Notes: generated by a model not told the origin, from the letters alone. A DNA stretch of 64,000 bases from Rhynchopus sp. YZ270_cl-10 (GCA_964035575.1 OZ037840.1:868001-932000), one strand, 5' to 3'; shown: positions 20,398 through 31,482, counted from the stretch's first letter. Made by a program: numbers and translations.

Positions 20398-21064
20398 AAA
20401 ATGAAATACCCCCCCTTCTTTGTTTATTCGTTGTTTGTTGTTTGTTGATCGCATCCATCAGGACCCTTAATAGGGACGCGCAGCGCTCTCGAAGAGAGAA
20501 GTGATCGCCTGTAGCTGCTCGTTTGTCTTCGCTTTGTCTCCTCTGGTGAATCGGTCCGCTCTCTGCTGTTTTGTCCCCACGTGAGCGCACCTCAGGGTCA
20601 TCCCGTTCTGCTTTGCCGCCGCAAACATCTCCGACAGAATGGCGTTCGCCGCAAAGTTGCTGCTGTGTCCCCGCTCAATGCAGAAGACGGCAGACAAGTT
20701 GTCGACCTTCATGTGTACAGTGCACGCGCTGGTGTATTTTGCCGCCAATAGCACAGACTTAGCTGCCGCATACAGCTCCTTCAGGAAGATTGAGGTGTCC
20801 TCGTGGCCTGCGCCGAACGTTCCCTGCGCAACCTTCTCGTCTTCGTCGTCTTCCAGGATTGCTGCCCACTCTGCTTTTGAGGCGTCTGACCACACTGTGA
20901 TTGTCTTAGTGGGGGGTTGTAGGATCCAGCTGTTTGTCGTCATCAATGATATCCGCTTTCGCACTTCAAAAATCACACTGGGAGGTACTTCGACATGTAT
21001 GGATGGATGCGATCAACAAACAACAAACAACGAATAAACAAAGAAGGGGGGGTATTTCATTTTT
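20398..21064. mobile_element. 667-bp element with 62-bp perfect terminal inverted repeats
   Basis: The left end reads AAATGAAATACCCCCCCTTC, then TTTGTTTATTCGTTGTTTGT and ends TTGATCGCATCCATC (20,398-20,459). The right end (21,003-21,064) is its reverse complement apart from one base in the G-run. The interior is filled by the minus-strand RNase H ORF. Outside, related sequences (CCTGAAGTACnG, GGAGCACAnGGGGGGAA) occur on both sides near 20,284 and 21,110. Confidence 0.75.
20467..20976 (-). CDS. Retroelement-type RNase H domain (truncated RT-RH polyprotein)
   Basis: 169 residues. The sequence begins with the RT-to-RNase H connection (NSWILQPPTKTITVWSDAS) and continues through FLKELYAAAKSVLLAAK, CTVHMKVDNLSAVFCIERG and RCAHVGTKQQRADRFTRG. 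This is the RNase H fold order of DIRS/Ty3-like elements: first Asp in SDAS, Glu in KEL, second Asp in VDN and the last Asp in RADRFTRG. No reverse transcriptase, integrase or tyrosine recombinase precedes or follows it. The domain fills an element with perfect 62-bp terminal inverted repeats, which RT-derived fragments do not normally have. Its active-site residues are intact, so it may have been captured and kept. Confidence 0.75.
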   Translation of the reverse strand: MIFEVRKRISLMTTNSWILQPPTKTITVWSDASKAEWAAILEDDEDEKVAQGTFGAGHEDTSIFLKELYAAAKSVLLAAKYTSACTVHMKVDNLSAVFCIERGHSSNFAANAILSEMFAAAKQNGMTLRCAHVGTKQQRADRFTRGDKAKTNEQLQAITSLFESAARPY

Positions 21065-21235
21065 TTTTTTCTTCTTCGACTTGATTTACGATATGGTTGT
21101 GTTTGCCTGAAGTACAGAAAGTGTCGTGGAGCACAGGGGGGAAAAGAAGGGGAAACAAGCGGGGAGCGGGATACGCAGACGCGCGACTTTTCACGAGGGT
21201 CTCGAGCATTTTGTCAAATACTACGTGTTTACTAA

Positions 21236-21320
21236 AAAAAAAAATTTTCCCCCCGCAACAAGCGGTCGTCGCGCGCTTCGCGCGCGCCTCCCTGACAGCC
21301 ACAGAGCGGAGAGGCGGGTC
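21236..21320. repeat. GC palindrome repeat (CGTCGCGCGCTTCGCGCGCG ... GCCACAGAG)
   Basis: CCCGCAACAAGCGGTCGTCG, GCGCTTCGCGCGCGCCTCCC and ACAGCCACAGAGCGGAGAGG. A second copy is at 55,545-55,635. The GCCACAGAGYGG tail also occurs alone at ~1,290 and 57,146. Confidence 0.8.
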
Positions 21321-21836
21321 AATTTTGCGAGATGATAAAAACGGGAATCTAATCCTTTCTCTTGCACCATACGCTCCGCGAACCGTACAAAACCCATACG
21401 TCTACCTCCAATACGTGCAAAATGCAAGGGTATCCAAAGACATTGCCAACTCTATTTTTTTTGCGGAGCAAAAAAATATAAATGGCGCCGCAGGCGAAAA
21501 AAAATTAGGGTACGGTGTAAAAATGCTTCCTTTTACACCACATAATCACTCAACGAACCCTTTTTTTGAGTAGCAAAAAATGAAAATGGCGCCGCAGGCA
21601 AATTTTTTTTAAGGTGCAGCCCTGGACGGTGCATACAGGCTCGGGAAAATATTGGCTCCCTCGGGGGAGACAAAGTGACCCCCCACTATAAAACCCCTAG
21701 GAGGATAATCCTCCACCCGAGCCCGCCAAAAAAAAAAAAAAAATGGAGGGAATCCTCCACCAAAAAAGCCTTAAAAAAAAAAAAAAGCCCCTGGAGGAAA
21801 TATCCTCCCCTACGTGGAGGATCTTGAGAGCACTGA

Positions 21837-21902
21837 CAGTGGAGATTGCACAACTGTGGCAACACAAACCGAGGCAACTACACTCCAACAATTTATCAAA
21901 AA
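21837..21902 (+). repeat. R2 dispersed repeat, best-preserved copy
   Basis: GTGGAGATTGCACAACTGTG, CAACACAAACCGAGGCAACT and CCAACAATTTATC, directly after the right end of the composite element. Confidence 0.8.
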
Positions 21903-23245
21903 AAGAAGAAACAAAAAACGTAAAGATAATGTGTTTCGTCGTGATTTTAATTAGTGAAGGGGGAAGGGAAATAAAAATGGCGTGTTTCGGTATTGGGAGG
22001 TTCGGTGAACATTTGCTGGTCTGCAGTTTCTCGGTATTCGCAACTGCGAGGTCGTGTGTGGCCGTTTTTACGAAGTGTTGGTCGACATCTTTTTTTTATT
22101 GGACAGTCAGTCCAAAATACGTGAGTACAGTACGCGCACGTCGGGACGGTTTGCTGCGAATGTGGGTACTAAGCCTTCTTCCATTTCGGACTGTTTGTGC
22201 ATCTGTTGGGGCTATCCCCGACCTCTTTGCAAGACTCCTTACTGAAGGTGTTCTGGTACTCTTTTTCTTCAGCCTTGTGTGGAGCATCGCCAGGAGAGGC
22301 TCGTCACTTAGAGAGGGGTTTTCTTGCACGGGGCTTGCTGTGTCGCTCCCCATCTGCCTCAATGAGTTCACAAAGGAGCTGTTGTGGACTCTTCTGCTTC
22401 CTCCAGAGTAGTCTCTTTGTCGGTTTTCTTAGCCATGATGATGAACGCAACCTTGCGCCGTACGGAGATGGTGTGGGTCTCCTTCTTTCACAAATGTCTC
22501 CGTCTTTTTTTCTTCATTCTTTTTGGCTCCATTTCGGAGTCCTCCTGATTCCGCTTCCGCTTCAACGCCTTTCTCTTCTCTAAGCGTCGCGTTCCACCCA
22601 GCATCCTTCGCTACCCAGCGCACGGAACCTCTTTTTTCACCTCTTCTTCAGCGTGACTTCCCTCGGATATATTTGTTGTATTTTTTTTTATTGTAACGAA
22701 CTGCTTTTCTTGTGTATTTTTCTCTTGAGTGTGAAGGATCAACATTAGAACGAGAGGGGGGGGAATAAGAAGGGTTGAATTGAACCATAAAAAACCCGAA
22801 AACACTTCAAGTACTTTAGACATCTATGACCCATTTCAAGGAAACAAATTTAAAAGGGACCTTGTGTACAGGGCCCGTCCTCAGACGGTGACTGCCGAAA
22901 CTACAAAAACACACACCACTCAACTACCACAGCAACCGGATGAGGGCAGATATCAACAAATTCAGCCTCAGGGAGGCTGTGCGGGACACGTCGCGACCTA
23001 GTAGGCATGTGAAATAAAATGTGTGAATTTAGTTTGTAGTTTTTGGGGTCGTCTTTTTGTCTTTTGTCTTTGTTTTTTGGCTTCACGCAGATTTCCTCTT
23101 CACGGCCAAGGTACTCAGTGGGAGCGTGTTGTAAAAATATCAACACAGAATATTTATTGCACCCTTTACGCACAAAAGCGTATGACGTGGGTAGCGTACC
23201 AACTAAACAAGAGGACGAACGGGGTTTTTATTATTTTTATTACCG

Positions 23246-23860
23246 CTTGAGACCATGAATTTCACGCCCCTTAACAAAATCGTTAAGAGGGGCGTGTAAT
23301 TTATTTTCCAGTATTACACGCTCAAAAAATAAATTACACGCTCGAAAAATAAATTACACGCTCAGAAAATCGTAGAACTGAACTCTCGAAAATTTTTTTG
23401 GAGGCCTTTGGAGGCCCAATTTTGCAATTAAAGCCAGAAAAGAGCCATTTTGAGCCATTATAGGGGTCTCAAACGCATTTTTGAGTTAATTTTCTGCAAC
23501 ACACAAACCACAGATTCACACGTTTTTTTTTTCAAATTTTCATCGAAAAATCCCAATGAGACCTCCAAAACGTGCGAGGGCACCTTTGGAGAGTGAGTCC
23601 GACACGAGTACAAGTGTCATCACACAGGACGGGGATGTCCCCATGGCACAAACACCACACATACCGGGGGGGTATGGTGGGGGGTCACAGTGAATATCAA
23701 CATCGTGATATCCTAGCTAAAGTTCTGGCTCAAGACGCGCCGTCCAGCGCTAAGAGGCCCACATAAAAAAACTGGATCAAAAGTCATCATCAAAAGTACC
23801 CCACCACCCTCATCTCTATGTACGTAAAAACGGGTTGTGAAATTCATGGTCTCACTTGGT
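23246..23860. mobile_element. ~0.6-kb inverted-repeat element with a 45-residue ORF
   Basis: GAGACCATGAATTTCACGCC at the left and GTGAAATTCATGGTCTC at the right form terminal inverted repeats. The left end holds a hairpin (CCCCTTAACAAAATCGTTAAGAGGGG) and three ATTACACGCTC repeats (23,310-23,365). Inside, ATG 23,556 to TGA 23,693 encodes 45 residues starting MRPPKRARAPLESESDTSTS, a basic then acidic Ser/Thr-rich start like that of the hAT-like transposase at 42,045. It may be a first exon; unproven. Confidence 0.45.
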
Positions 23861-23871
23861 GATAAAATAAC

Positions 23872-24030
23872 ATATTACCGTGAATTTATACCAGTATTTC
23901 ACTTACAGGTGGAAACAGCCCTCGGGGTAGCATTTTTGCCCTCGGGCTTCGCCCTCGGACAAAAATGCTGCCCCCTCGGGCTGTTTCCACCTGTGCGTGA
24001 AATACTGGAATACAAATTCACGGTAATAAT
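23872..24030. repeat. ~160-bp near-perfect hairpin
   Basis: ATTACCGTGAATTTATACCA and its complement TGGAATACAAATTCACGGTAAT are the outer arms; CAGGTGGAAACAGCCCTCGG and CCCTCGGGCTGTTTCCACCTG the middle; and GCATTTTTGCCCTCGGGC / CCTCGGACAAAAATGC the tip. Non-coding. Confidence 0.85.
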
Positions 24031-24635
24031 ATATATTATTGAGCATCTGTTTGAGTGTAGCCACTTTCAGACAGGTCGTTTCCCTACGAGGAGTTTTTGG
24101 TACACTGTCACGAGAGGGCTGTTGTATTTCAAGTCAACTTTTTTTTCTTCCAGATGTAAACCACGAAAATGGATGTAGCACTGCATGGTTAAGATCCACC
24201 CCCCCACGGTGCATCCGAAGGTACACTGTTCACGAGAGGGCTTTTCTATTTTCAAAATCAAGTTTTCTTCGATAACCCCCTTTTTAACTCCCTTTCTTTC
24301 CCCTTTAGACTCTCTATCCCCCCCTTTTTTTTTTCTCCTCCCTCCAGTTTTTCCCCCCAACAATTATGTACAAAAAAAATAAATACGAAAAATTTCAAAT
24401 GTTTATTTTCTCCTGCCCCTCTCTCAACTCCCTCAAACCTCTCAAACCTCTCAAAAAACCCCCCCTCTACAGTTTTACACAACACACAAAGTTTTTTTTT
24501 CTCTTCCTGAAGACTCAGTGCCCTCCCCTTTATTTTTGTCTTCTCTTTTTTCTCTCTCTCTTTTCCCGCAGCCTGCCTCTATCAGAGGTCACTCAGGTAA
24601 TCGGAAAAAAAAAAGGATTTACAATTCAGAAACGG

Positions 24636-24863
24636 ATGTCTACGGTTCATGCGTCGGATACGATCACTTCTGCTACACCAGCGGAGACAAGCTACATGTC
24701 GCACCACGACTTACCGGAGCTTATGGAGACAATGGTCAGCCACCTGATTACCACGCAACCTAAGGAGCCTGCGCACGCTTTAATTGCATTTCTTTGCCGT
24801 CATCAAGGCATTGCACCCCCAGCAGGGCTGATAGAAACTGCACGCAATCCTGGTGGGTTATGA
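24636..24863 (+). CDS. Small RIIa/Dpy-30-like domain protein
   Basis: 75 residues from ATG 24,636 to TGA 24,863. Residues ~20-60 (YMSHHDLPELMETMVSHLI, TTQPKEPAHALIAFLCRH) follow the two-helix docking pattern of PKA regulatory subunits and Dpy-30: aromatic, then LPxLxxxxxxxLxxxxPxxPxxxLxxFL. Such domains dimerise and bind amphipathic helices of anchoring proteins. A likely acceptor (TTACAATTCAG) lies just upstream, so an earlier exon is possible. No kinase or cyclic-nucleotide-binding domain follows. It is 2.7 kb upstream of the adenylate cyclase array; a shared cAMP role is only a possibility. Confidence 0.5.
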   Translation: MSTVHASDTITSATPAETSYMSHHDLPELMETMVSHLITTQPKEPAHALIAFLCRHQGIAPPAGLIETARNPGGL

Positions 24864-24960
24864 TTTTTAAAAAAATCAGAAGGGGGGGGGAAAGGAAAAA
24901 AAATTGTATAGTGGAGCACACTCTAGGGTGGCTACACTAATACAACCAAGTTTTTTTTTT

Positions 24961-24995
<35 letters not shown>

Positions 24996-25520
24996 CTGGT
25001 AGATCCGATTGTGCGCCGGTCTGACAAAACCCTAGCCTCTCCCTCCCCCTTGTTTTTGAGGTGACGTTTTTTTGAATCGTGTGAATATATATCTTTCTTT
25101 TTGGAGTGGTGTAGAAAAGCAAATCAAAAACAAAAGAAAACAAAAAAAACAAAAAATGACAGATATCTCCTTGCACTCTGTAGAGAAATGTTCCTTGGAG
25201 AGGGGTGGGGAGGGGGAGGGGGAGGGGTAAGCGAAAGTGATGTTAGGCCTTCTGGTTTTGAATAAAGACAAAAGGAAGGTGTTGGAAGAAAAAAAATACA
25301 CAAAATTTGTACCGTTTTGCCTATGACACTACTGGGCACAACTAGCACCATACTCACCTGAGCTGTGCCTATATTAGGCACAATTCCAGTACAGTTTCAG
25401 CACAAGTACACACAACTAACCACAACTAACCACAATTACACACAATTACACCGAAATTACGCTGGGGAAAAAAATGGTACACCACCCTACAGGGAAGCAT
25501 GCCACCACATGTAAGTGACC
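24864..25520. other. Intergenic region with homopolymer runs
   Basis: Holds long T and A runs (24,951-24,991) and TAGTGGAGCACACTCTAG at ~24,909, a short word repeated at 51,876 (TAGTGGAGCACATTCTAG). It ends with CACAACTAACCACAATTACA repeats that resemble CACAATTACACC repeats at 26,950. No gene. Confidence 0.5.
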
Positions 25521-26200
25521 TCTGTACTGTACTGTACTGTACTGTACTGTACTGTACTGTACTGTACTGTACTGTACTGTACTGTACTGTACTGTACTGT
25601 ACTGTACTGTACTGTACTGTACTGTACTGTACTGTACTGTACTGTACTGTACTGTACTGTACTGTACTGTACTGTACTGTACTGTACTGTACTGTACTGT
25701 ACTGTACTGTACTGTACTGTACTGTACTGTACTGTACTGTACTGTACTGTACTGTACTGTACTGTACTGTACTGTACTGTACTGTACTGTACTGTACTGT
25801 ACTGTACTGTACTGTACTGTACTGTACTGTACTGTACTGTACTGTACTGTACTGTACTGTACTGTACTGTACTGTACTGTACTGTACTGTACTGTACTGT
25901 ACTGTACTGTACTGTACTGTACTGTACTGTACTGTACTGTACTGTACTGTACTGTACTGTACTGTACTGTACTGTACTGTACTGTACTGTACTGTACTGT
26001 ACTGTACTGTACTGTACTGTACTGTACTGTACTGTACTGTACTGTACTGTACTGTACTGTACTGTACTGTACTGTACTGTACTGTACTGTACTGTACTGT
26101 ACTGTACTGTACTGTACTGTACTGTACTGTACTGTACTGTACTGTACTGTACTGTACTGTACTGTACTGTACTGTACTGTACTGTACTGTACTGTACTGT
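25521..26200. repeat. Satellite of 5-bp unit (TACTG)n, ~135 copies
   Basis: Perfect TACTG array of ~680 bp. It changes without a break into a 14-bp unit (TATTGTGTATACTG, about five copies to ~26,275) and then into a 9-bp unit. Open frames on both strands are artefacts of the absence of stop codons. Confidence 0.95.
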
Positions 26201-26548
26201 GTATACTGTATTGTGTATACTGTATTGTGTATACTGTATTGTGTATACTGTATTGTGTATACTGTATTGTGTATACTGTGTATACTGTGTATACTGTGTA
26301 TACTGTGTATACTGTGTATACTGTGTATACTGTGTATACTGTGTATACTGTGTATACTGTGTATACTGTGTATACTGTGTATACTGTGTATACTGTGTAT
26401 ACTGTGTATACTGTGTATACTGTGTATACTGTGTATACTGTGTATACTGTGTATACTGTGTATACTGTGTATACTGTGTATACTGTGTATACTGTGTATA
26501 CTGTGTATACTGTGTATACTGTGTATACTGTGTATACTGTGTATACTG
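26201..26548. repeat. Satellite of 14-bp then 9-bp unit (TATACTGTG)n
   Basis: About five TATTGTGTATACTG units, ~30 TATACTGTG units, then three GATACTGTG units. Each unit contains TACTGT, so this and the preceding 5-mer array look like successive expansions of one seed. Confidence 0.95.
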
Positions 26549-27552
26549 TGGATACTGTGGATACTGTGGATACTGCGGAATTGACCAACAACGAGAACGT
26601 GTCCATTTCGGCAAATTGACCCCATCACTGGCCGGACGGATTCCGGAAATGCAAATGCCGGCGTTTAAAAGATTCACCAACGAAAACAATTTTTTTTTCA
26701 ACACATGAATGCCCCCCTAACCGGCATGACAACTGGTAGAAACACGGGGAATCGGTTATGCAGCCACGCCAAAAAAAGTGCAATATTAAGAGAAATGTTA
26801 TCAAAGTCTTGTTGGCCGACCTTCAGCATTATTGGGCACTAAATTTAAGATAAGAGAGCAGGAGAAACATGCACTTACGTACACTTACGCACACGTACAC
26901 ACACTTACGCAGAACTGAGCAGAACTGACCAAAACTGAGCACAATCACGCCACAATTACACCACAATTACACCACAATTACAGCGGCCCAAAACGGTACA
27001 GCAAAATAATTGAAGTGTTTTGCAAAAAAAGCAAAGAGAAAAAAAAAATAAAGGGAGGATGGTGTGATTCAGGGGGTATGGACAACCCACAGGAGAACCA
27101 CGGAGAACTGTTTCGGGCTATATTAAGATTTGCGGAGCACCTTCGGGGGGGAACCACGGAGAATCCGATTGGGTGATCACACCAGAGGAAAGAGTCTGAA
27201 AGAAACCGGCATTGTTTTTTTGGCCTAAAATAAAACAGTGCAATACAGCAACAATGAATGTGATCTAATAAATTGTGACAAACACTCCTGAATTTATTTT
27301 TCTCTCCCTCGCACTCCGAATTGCAGTTGTATTTTGGTTTTCGGCGGTGAAATCGGTGTAGTTGTCTCTTTGCGGTTATTGCACTTCACCACTGTTCCTT
27401 TTTTTGTGGTTCACCAGTCTCAAGTAAACTTCTGTTGCAACTAGGCAACAAAATCGATTCGCTATTAACCTTTTGCCACTCCACATCCTGTTGCACAAGC
27501 CTCCCCACCACCCCACCTCTCTTCCCTTACAGATGCACAGTGGTTGCCAGAT
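26549..27552. other. Intergenic region upstream of the cyclase array
   Basis: No gene. Short CACAATTACAC repeats near 26,940-26,990 and two AACCACGGAGAA words (27,103; 27,151). From ~27,458 (TTCGCTATTAACCTTTTGCC) the sequence is homologous to the 5' flanks of the other cyclase copies, which marks the duplication edge. Confidence 0.6.
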
Positions 27553-29712
27553 ATGTACCAGAGTATGCTGCGCTGTTTGGAGCCAGCACTGACGCTTGAT
27601 GGGCAGACGTCTGCGAACGAGCGGAAGAAGCGGACGCTGTTTTTTCTGTTCTTCCTTGTGACAGGGCTTTTCACATCAGCGTTCTTAGTGATCAGTTTGG
27701 ATTACCGTGCCGCCATTTCGTTGGCGGCGACAATCAATTTATTGCTGATCTGTACAGCATGTGTGTGCAGTGTGCTGCTCAAGATCAAGATCCACGACTG
27801 CACTGCTGCCTTCGCCATTTTTGGTGTCTCCCTCACCATCTTCTGCTGGGACCTCAACTCTCGGGCACGTCTCGACAATGCGTGGCCATTGCTTGTCCTG
27901 TGTGTGGATATGCTGTTGGTCATGGAGCTGCCTGCACGCTACAGTGTTGGTCTTGTGGTGTTCACGTGTGTGTGGCTGCTGGTGTTGGCAGCCGAGGAAA
28001 GCCTCAGGTTTGGCCTGTTTGACCTTCCCGGGCTTACACCACAGGAGGGTGCCAGAGGACGCAAGGAACTCATTAGAGAAATATCTGACTGCACATCGCC
28101 GCCGTGCCCCGTGCCATTCCCACCTCCTGTACTGCTCACGTCTCTTGCCGTGTTCGTCATAGACTTCCTCGCAACACGAAGCTTCGCCTCGCAGGTGTTG
28201 AAGGAGCAGGCAGCAATGGAGAGGACGATCAGTGTGGTGCAGGAGATTGCGAGTCTGCTCGCCAAGTACGACGTGGAGGGTGTGGCGGAGATGCTGAAGG
28301 TGCAAAGGGACGAGCTCCCAGAGGAGATGCACGCAACACTGCAGAGGATGGAGGAGAACCTGCGGAAGTACCGTCCCTACCTCCCCGCAGCGCTGTTTGA
28401 GGAGGAGGGTGGTGCGCCAAGCGCATCTGTGCCACCACCTGTGCTTGAGAACGACGTGGGAACGATTGTCTTTACAGACATCCGTTCGTCGACGTCGATC
28501 TGGGAGTGTGCGCCAGAAGGGATGTGTGCTGCGTTGAAGATCCACAACGCTGTGCTGCGTGAGGTGATGCAGGTGTTTGGTGGGTACGAAGTGAAGACAA
28601 TCGGCGACGCCTTCATGGTTGCCTTCGCATCAACAACTGACGGTGTGAACTTTGGCCTGAAGGTGCAAGAACGTCTTCGTGAAGCAAACTGGCCTGCGTC
28701 GCTGCTTGAGGAGGCACCGATCTGTGCTGAACAGGGCTCGCTTTGGGGTGGACTGACTGTGCGCATTGGTGTGAACAGTGGTCCTGTGACTGTGGAGCAG
28801 AACACACTGACGGGACGGACAGACTACTTTGGACACACGGTGAACGTTGCGTCACGTCTTGAGAGCACATGCACGCCAGGAGCTGTGGCTGTACTTTGTG
28901 ACCTGTGGACTTCTGTCTGTGGGTTGTGCAGTGCTGTTGCTGGTGAGGCTGAAGCACTTGACTTGAAGGGTGTGTCACAGCCAATGCGTGTGCGTTGCTT
29001 GTGGCCTGCTTCACTTGCGGGGCGAGCACACAACCCTCTTGCTGATGTGGACATGTCTGCACACTCACTGACTGCGTCTATCAGGGGATACGGGATGTCA
29101 ATTAACAATACCCTGATATCAACACTACCGAGCTCAGCTGGGTCAGAGTGCGCATCTCCCATGCTGCGCGCACAGCTGGGTCGACAGGTGACCGGCACTG
29201 TCGGTGTTGTGGACATTGAAGTGGGTGACGAATCTGCCCTGAAAGCACTGCACACAATGAACGCAGGACTTGCAACACTCACGATTACACTGGACCAGAG
29301 CGGTGGGAGCCTGGTGACACTGCTTGGGAGCTGTGTGTGCGTTGGGTGGAACGTGACCCGTTCGGCACCTGCACACATGGAGAACGCAGTGCGGTTTGCA
29401 CAACGGATGATGGCGAAGACTGCGTACTTCAAGGGTGCTGGTGTTGTGAGTGGTCCTGTGCAGCACGGGGACATTGGCAGCCACAAACAACGCTTTGTGA
29501 CAGTGTTGGGGCACATTGTGCCTGGACGCTGTGTGAAGAAGCTGTGCGTGAGGGGGGCACATGCCTTTACGAACCCGACAGCACAACACTGCCGTCTGCA
29601 CTTGAAGACACTCTTGTGCAACACAAGGGTGGTGGCTACAGAGTGGTTCAGGAGAGCAGGGACAGAGTGGAGTGCATTTGATGACAGTTGCAATATATCA
29701 GTTTGGTTTTGA
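27553..29712 (+). pseudogene. Membrane adenylate cyclase, copy 1 (C-terminal frameshift)
   Basis: Open for 719 codons from the ATG in CCAGATATGTACC. About six membrane helices lie at residues ~30-245 (TLFFLFFLVTGLFTSAFL; WPLLVLCVDMLLVME; LTSLAVFVIDFL). A signalling helix follows (~250-300). The class III cyclase domain (~300-480) has both metal-binding Asp (309 in VFTDIRSS, 352 in TIGDAFMVAF), the ATP-selective pair Lys348 and Asp424 (RTDYFG) and Asn431/Arg435 (HTVNVASRLES), so the core should make cAMP as a dimer. A second cyclase-like domain follows from ~550. Compared with copies 2-4, 7 nt are missing after GCACATTGTG (~29,520), so the last ~60 residues are out of frame. The catalytic domain is intact: it may be a working variant or an early pseudogene. 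Confidence 0.85.
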
Positions 29713-30311
29713 TTTTGTTATTTGTCCTCTTTATTACACAGTGCAATATTGAGTGAAGCTCAAAGCATGCACATAAAATGTTTTATTGGTTTTATTTCAG
29801 ATAATATTGTCCCTCGTAACAAATCCTGTGGGCGAAATTTGAAAAATTCGATCCATGTTTCCAGCGATTTCAACGTAGTTTTGTGTGAGCCGGGAAAAAT
29901 TGTGACACTTTTGCTGGAAATATAGAATCCTTAAGGAATCCCGTGTCAACTGGGATTTGGAAGAATTTTTTTCGTGAAATTTTCGACCCGGAGTTGGGTC
30001 TTTGGCACCAAAAAATGCAAAAAAAGCAAAAATCGGGTGTTTTGACTATCTGGGGTTACACCAAATGCACTTCTGTGAACAAGCTTAGGGTAGTGTAACT
30101 TTTTCAGCCTGTTACCGTTACCGCCCGCCGGATTTTTTGAAAACCAAAAAAAAAAAGTTATGTAGAAAGTACCTAGGGAAAAAAGTTATGAAGAGGTTCT
30201 ATAGGAAAGAGGTGGGTGGGGCTGTACAGGGCCCATACCTAGAGCACCTCACGATCACTTGGTGAGTAAGCAAATTTTTCTCGAGAGAAAAGTCGTTTTC
30301 CTTCTCGAGTG

Positions 30312-31482
30312 TTTTCTTGTACACTGTACACTGTACACTGTACACTGTACACTGTACACTGTACACTGTACACTGTACACTGTACACTGTACACTGTACA
30401 CTGTACACTGTACACTGTACACTGTACACTGTACACTGTACACTGTACACTGTACACTGTACACTGTACACTGTACACTGTACACTGTACACTGTACACT
30501 GTACACTGTACACTGTACACTGTACACTGTACACTGTACACTGTGCACTGTACACTGTACACTGTACACTGTACACTGTACACTGTACACTGTACACTGT
30601 ACACTGTACACTGTACACTGTACACTGTACACTGTACACTGTACACTGTACACTGTACACTGTACACTGTACACTGTACACTGTACACTGTACACTGTAC
30701 ACTGTACACTGTACACTGTACACTGTACACTGTACACTGTACACTGTACACTGTACACTGTACACTGTACACTGTACACTGTACACTGTACACTGTACAC
30801 TGTACACTGTACACTGTACACTGTACACTGTACACTGTACACTGTACACTGTACACTGTACACTGTACACTGTACACTGTACACTGTACACTGTACACTG
30901 TACACTGTGCACTGTACACTGTACACTGTACACTGTACACTGTACACTGTACACTGTACACTGTACACTGTACACTGTACACTGTACACTGTACACTGTA
31001 CACTGTACACTGTACACTGTACACTGTACACTGTACACTGTACACTGTACACTGTACACTGTACACTGTACACTGTACACTGTACACTGTACACTGTACA
31101 CTGTACACTGTACACTGTACACTGTACACTGTACACTGTACACTGTACACTGTACACTGTACACTGTACACTGTACACTGTACACTGTACACTGTACACT
31201 GTACACTGTACACTGTACACTGTACACTGTACACTGTACACTGTACACTGTACACTGTACACTGTACACTGTACACTGTACACTGTACACTGTACACTGT
31301 ACACTGTACACTGTACACTGTACACTGTACACTGTACACTGTACACTGTACACTGTACACTGTACACTGTACACTGTACACTGTACACTGTACACTGTAC
31401 ACTGTACACTGTACACTGTACACTGTACACTGTACACTGTACACTGTACACTGTACACTGTACACTGTACACTGTACACACT
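30312..31482. repeat. Satellite of 7-bp unit (TACACTG)n, ~167 copies
   Basis: An almost perfect 1.17-kb array with only two variant units (GTGCACTG near 30,543 and 30,907). It starts directly at the end of an R5 hairpin arm (CTCGAGTGTTTTCTTGTACA). Three open frames per strand are artefacts. Confidence 0.95.

Larger units (their letters stand above)
19350..21836. mobile_element. Composite mobile-element region bounded by GGAGGATCTTGAGAG inverted repeats
   Basis: CTCTCAAGATCCTCCACG at 19,358-19,375 has its reverse complement CGTGGAGGATCTTGAGAG at 21,811-21,828. The right end adds several GGAGGAT/ATCCTCC words (21,700-21,810) and the left end one. Inside are a Cys-rich minus-strand ORF, a tandem repeat, the RNase H element and dispersed repeats. 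It interrupts the 3' part of the coiled-coil gene. Boundaries rest on 18-bp arms, so the unit is tentative. Confidence 0.4.
21903..24635. other. Intergenic region with degenerate coding relics and hairpin elements
   Basis: Between 21,960 and 22,620 the minus strand shows broken frames with coding-like composition (MAKKTDKETTLEEAEE, ending at a stop, then MNSLRQMGSDTASPVQEN in another frame, with a TCAYC...HTRP Cys/His segment), probably a decayed transposon N-terminus; this is a weak call. Listed separately are the 23,246-23,860 element and the 23,872-24,030 hairpin. Two direct ~60-bp repeats (GGTACACTG, CACGAGAGGGCT) lie near 24,099 and 24,220. The stretch 24,240-24,600 is C/T-rich. Confidence 0.4.

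Noticed and set aside
21743..22411. 222-residue plus-strand ORF
   Set aside because: It starts in a homopolymer stretch of a repeat and its hydrophobic translation is the complement of a more coding-like minus strand.
25426..26708. Open frames of 360-405 codons on both strands
   Set aside because: They translate the 5-mer and 9-mer satellites, whose units contain no stop codon.
27739..28545. Long His/Leu-rich antisense frames opposite every cyclase copy
   Set aside because: They recur only because the four copies are nearly identical; no independent coding evidence.
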